Below are positions 5,723-7,622 of a DNA stretch of 7,622 bases, piece after piece. The notes beneath the pieces were generated by a model. The model did not search any database. It saw only the letters and a list, made by a program, of their open reading frames with translations, and was not told where the DNA came from. Each line of letters starts with the position of its first letter. Position 1 is the stretch's first letter. Source of the stretch: an uncultured Clostridia bacterium (GTDB taxonomy: Bacteria; Bacillota; Clostridia; Oscillospirales; Butyricicoccaceae). The stretch is taken from positions 1 to 7,622 of the forward strand of contig CALYTA010000037.1 of the NCBI GenBank assembly GCA_945486175.1. The letters are read 5' to 3'. The position numbers and the translations under genes were made by a program.

Positions 5723-6049
5723 ATGCGTTGTGAGGACAAACGGCATTGCGACGATGGCCGGTGCAGGTCATGCTGCCGCATTGTCGATCTGCGGTGCAAG
5801 GAGGTCATCTGCATCGGTGACGGCAGCCGGCTGGGCTTTGTCAGCGATGTGGAAATTGACACCTGTACCGGGCGCCTGGTCGCGATTGTCGTGCCCGGGC
5901 GCGGCAAGCTGGGATTTCTGGGCAGACGGAATGACTGTGTCATTCCGTGGGAGGCCATCCGGCGCATCGGGGATGACATCATTCTGACCAGCTTCTGCCC
6001 GCAGGAGTGCTGTCCGCCGCGGGAGAAGGAGAGACGCCGGTGTGACTGA
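5723..6049 (+). CDS. YlmC/YmxH-family PRC-barrel protein with Cys-rich ends
   Basis: The core (about residues 19-90) fits the YlmC/YmxH family of small PRC-barrel proteins annotated as sporulation proteins in Firmicutes: D-L-R-C-K-E-V, then G-D-G-S-R-L-G-F-V-S-D-V-E-I-D, V-I-P-W-E-A-I-R-R-I-G and D-D-I-I-L. The molecular role of the family is not known to me. The usual protein begins near the D-L-R-x-K-E segment; this one carries about 18 extra residues rich in cysteine (C3, C9, C14, C17, C18) and a C-terminal tail with C92, C96, C97 and C107. In all, 13 of 108 residues are Cys. The start is supported by an AAAAGGGGG ribosome site 7 bases upstream and a one-base gap to the deacetylase stop, so it is the last gene of the cluster. 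No terminator follows. Confidence 0.85.
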   Translation: MRCEDKRHCDDGRCRSCCRIVDLRCKEVICIGDGSRLGFVSDVEIDTCTGRLVAIVVPGRGKLGFLGRRNDCVIPWEAIRRIGDDIILTSFCPQECCPPREKERRRCD

Positions 6050-6102
6050 CGCGGCAGACTGTCAGAAAACTGTAAAATTTGCCGGAGAACCAAAAGTTTT
6101 TC

Positions 6103-6131
6103 TTGCGTTCCTGTCGGCGGTATGGTAAAAT
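6103..6131 (+). promoter_or_regulatory. Extended -10 sigma-A promoter for rpsB
   Basis: A -35 TTGCGT (6103-6108), a 17-base spacer and a -10 TAAAAT (6126-6131) preceded by TGG (6123-6125) form an extended -10 promoter. Transcription should begin near 6138, giving a leader of about 105 bases. This promoter separates rpsB from the cell-wall cluster, though read-through from that cluster is possible. Confidence 0.75.
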
Positions 6132-6153
6132 CAACGAGTATGAAAAATACACA

Positions 6154-6215
6154 CGCATCGGGAGACGCGGCGTGGTGCTCCGGAAACGGGGTCGCCGCCG
6201 AAAAGGAACGATGCG
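6154..6215 (+). promoter_or_regulatory. Structured rpsB 5' leader RNA, nested hairpin with GAAA tetraloop
   Basis: Three nested helices can form. P1 is 7 perfect pairs (6154-6160 with 6209-6215). P2 is 6 perfect pairs (6167-6172 with 6193-6198). P3 is 5 pairs (6178-6182 with 6187-6191, one a G-U) closed by a GAAA tetraloop (6183-6186). An internal loop and a 5-base bulge separate them. P1 ends 11 bases before the ribosome site TAAGGAGG (6227-6234). Several ribosomal protein operons are controlled by leaders that bind the encoded protein, and S2 does this in gammaproteobacteria. A similar role here is inference. Confidence 0.5.
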
Positions 6216-6242
6216 GAGGAAAAAACTAAGGAGGACATTTCA

Positions 6243-6968
6243 ATGTCAGTTATTTCTATGAAGCAGCTGCTGGAAGCAGGCGTGCACTTCGGTCATCAGA
6301 CCAGAAGATGGAACCCGAAAATGGCGCAGTACATTTTCACCGAGAGAAACGGCATCTACATCATCGACCTGCAGAAGACCGTTAAGAAGCTGGAAGAAGC
6401 TTACTTCTTCGTTCGTGATACCGCTGCAGCAGGCGAGTCCATCCTGTTCGTCGGCACCAAGAAGCAGGCTCAGGACGCAATCCGCGAAGAGGCTGAGCGC
6501 GCTGGCATGTACTACGTCAACGCAAGATGGCTGGGCGGCATGCTGACCAACTTCACCACCATGCGCACCCGTATCGCTCGCCTGAACCAGCTGAAGAAGA
6601 TGCAGGAAGACGGTACCTTCGATCTTCTGCCGAAGAAGGAAGTTATCAAGCTGCAGCTCGAGATCGCAAAGCTGGAGAAGTACCTGGGCGGCGTCAAGGA
6701 CATGAAGAAGCTGCCGGGCGCTATGTTCGTTGTTGATCCGCGCAAGGAGAAGAATGCAATCGCTGAGGCCCGCAAGCTGAAGATTCCGGTAGTCGCAATC
6801 GTCGACACCAACTGTGATCCGGACGAAGTTGACTATGTCATCCCGGGCAACGACGACGCAATCCGTGCCATCAAGCTGATCTCTTCCACCATGGCTAACG
6901 CTGTCCTGGAAGGCAAGCAGGGCGAACAGCTGGCTTCCGAAGAGGAAGAAGCAAAGGCTGCTGAGTAA
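6243..6968 (+). CDS. rpsB: 30S ribosomal protein S2
   Basis: This 241-residue protein is a clear full-length S2. It begins with the family N-terminus [18 protein letters not shown], followed by R-W-N-P-K-M, a G-T-K-K-Q-A-Q segment, [10 protein letters not shown], and [15 protein letters not shown]. The C-terminus is acidic (E-E-E-E-A). S2 binds 16S rRNA late in small-subunit assembly and helps hold S1 or the mRNA near the platform. The start is fixed by TAAGGAGG 8 bases upstream. Its codons use more GCT/GTT than the genes to the left, as expected for high expression. It is followed by an intrinsic terminator and then tsf, the standard bacterial gene order. Regulation is probably through the structured leader. 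Confidence 0.98.
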   Translation: MSVISMKQLLEAGVHFGHQTRRWNPKMAQYIFTERNGIYIIDLQKTVKKLEEAYFFVRDTAAAGESILFVGTKKQAQDAIREEAERAGMYYVNARWLGGMLTNFTTMRTRIARLNQLKKMQEDGTFDLLPKKEVIKLQLEIAKLEKYLGGVKDMKKLPGAMFVVDPRKEKNAIAEARKLKIPVVAIVDTNCDPDEVDYVIPGNDDAIRAIKLISSTMANAVLEGKQGEQLASEEEEAKAAE

Positions 6969-6981
6969 GAATCAAATACAG

Positions 6982-7015
6982 AAAAGCCCGCCGCGCTGAA
7001 CGGGCGGGCTTTTTT
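6982..7015 (+). terminator. Intrinsic terminator between rpsB and tsf
   Basis: GCCCGCC (6986-6992) pairs with GGCGGGC (7003-7009), extended by an A-run (6982-6985) that can pair with the T-run. The loop is about 10 bases and six T residues (7010-7015) follow. It lies 13 bases after the rpsB stop. No promoter is evident between it and tsf. Confidence 0.9.
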
Positions 7016-7051
7016 CACAAACCAGACGAATAACAGGGAGGAAAATACATC

Positions 7052-7622
7052 ATGGCATTTACTGCAAAGGATGTTAAGGCACTGCGCGAGCAGACCAACG
7101 TTGGTATGATGGACTGCAAGAAGGCACTCCAGGAAGCTGACGGCGATTTCGACAAGGCAATTGAAATCCTGCGTGAGAAGGGCCTCGCAAAGGCTGCCAA
7201 GAAGGCAAGCCGCATCGCAGCAGAAGGCATTGTCTGCATCGAGATTTGTGACGAGTGCGGCGCTGCTGCAATCGTAGAAGTAAACTCCGAGACCGACTTC
7301 GTTGCAAAGAACGCTGATTTCCAGAAGTTTGCATCCGACGTTGCAAAGGTTGTTATCAAGGAAAATCCGGCAGACGTTGAGGCACTGAAGAACTGCAAGA
7401 TGGGCGACCTTACCGTTGAGGGCGCACTGCAGGAGAAGGTTCTGACCATCGGTGAGAACCTGCAGATTCGCCGTTTTGAGCGTTACGACGACAGCACCGT
7501 AAACGTTGGCTACACCCATATGGGCGGCGTCATCGGTGTTCTGGTTGGCCTGGAAGTCTCTGACAACCTGAAGGGCAACCCGGTTGTCACTGAACTGGGC
7601 AAGGACATCGGCATGCAGGCTG
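7052..7622 (+). CDS. tsf: Translation elongation factor Ts, N-terminal part, gene runs off the right edge
   Basis: The visible 190 residues begin with the classic EF-Ts N-terminal module: V-K-A-L-R-E-Q-T-N-V-G-M-M-D-C-K-K-A-L (8-26). The T-D-F-V-A-K-N signature at 81-87 is the stretch that contacts EF-Tu and disrupts its nucleotide site. The protein is the guanine nucleotide exchange factor that turns EF-Tu-GDP into EF-Tu-GTP in the cytoplasm. Start ATG 7052 has GGGAGG 10 bases upstream. Bacterial EF-Ts is usually close to 280-310 residues in non-thermophiles, so roughly two thirds is present. A small cysteine group C62/C66/C69 sits just before the signature, a position where I would expect few cysteines. 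The gene follows the rpsB terminator with no promoter of its own, so it likely depends on read-through. Confidence 0.97.
   Translation, partial: MAFTAKDVKALREQTNVGMMDCKKALQEADGDFDKAIEILREKGLAKAAKKASRIAAEGIVCIEICDECGAAAIVEVNSETDFVAKNADFQKFASDVAKVVIKENPADVEALKNCKMGDLTVEGALQEKVLTIGENLQIRRFERYDDSTVNVGYTHMGGVIGVLVGLEVSDNLKGNPVVTELGKDIGMQA

Noticed and set aside
4942..6093. 383-residue open frame on the minus strand across the deacetylase and YlmC-like genes
   Set aside because: It spans two well-supported plus-strand genes and the gap after them, is Arg/His/Gln-rich low-information sequence, and shows no domain.
6079..6261. Small open frame (60 residues) ahead of and into rpsB
   Set aside because: It covers the rpsB promoter and leader, is very basic, has no ribosome site, and overlaps rpsB in the wrong frame.
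1..7622. CRISPR array, insertion sequence, prophage or tRNA
   Set aside because: No spaced direct repeats, transposase or integrase genes, terminal inverted repeats, or cloverleaf-like sequence with the conserved T-loop were seen.

Overview
The window reads as a chromosomal segment from an obligately anaerobic, spore-forming Clostridia-class Firmicute, probably near Oscillospiraceae/Butyricicoccaceae. The evidence is an [FeFe] hydrogenase, a YlmC/YmxH-type sporulation protein, strong AGGAGG-type ribosome binding sites, GC-hairpin/U-run terminators, consensus sigma-A promoters and moderately high GC. The genus-level guess is inference only. No mobile element, CRISPR array, rRNA or tRNA is visible, and I see no wholly new multi-gene system. 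The least ordinary parts are regulatory DNA and some protein variants.

Layout. Positions 1-181 (minus) hold the start of a threonine ammonia-lyase/dehydratase gene, transcribed divergently from a fumarase beta-subunit gene (356-913). The 174-bp gap carries two well-formed, oppositely directed promoters. The fumarase beta gene is followed after 2 bp by a HAD phosphatase of the YjjG type (916-1617). Next comes a monocistronic-looking ferredoxin-domain [FeFe] hydrogenase of the group B type (1770-3197). It has its own near-consensus promoter, a Rex-like operator at the expected transcription start, and a strong terminator.

Positions 3310-6049 form a tight four-gene cluster on the plus strand: an Amidase_3-type N-acetylmuramoyl-L-alanine amidase, a membrane-anchored M23/LytM endopeptidase, a NodB-type polysaccharide deacetylase and a Cys-rich YlmC/YmxH PRC-barrel protein. 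Gaps are 4 bp, a 4-bp overlap and 1 bp. The set suggests a peptidoglycan-remodelling unit, possibly used in sporulation.

The right end is the conserved translation pair rpsB (6243-6968) and tsf (7052 to the window end, partial). rpsB has an extended -10 promoter and a roughly 105-nt leader that can fold into a nested hairpin capped by a GAAA tetraloop. An intrinsic terminator sits between rpsB and tsf, so tsf probably depends on partial read-through.

How the genes relate. The left half is central and redox metabolism of a fermenter (threonine deamination, fumarate/malate interconversion, hydrogen metabolism). The middle is cell-wall processing. The right is core translation. These are adjacent blocks, not one pathway.
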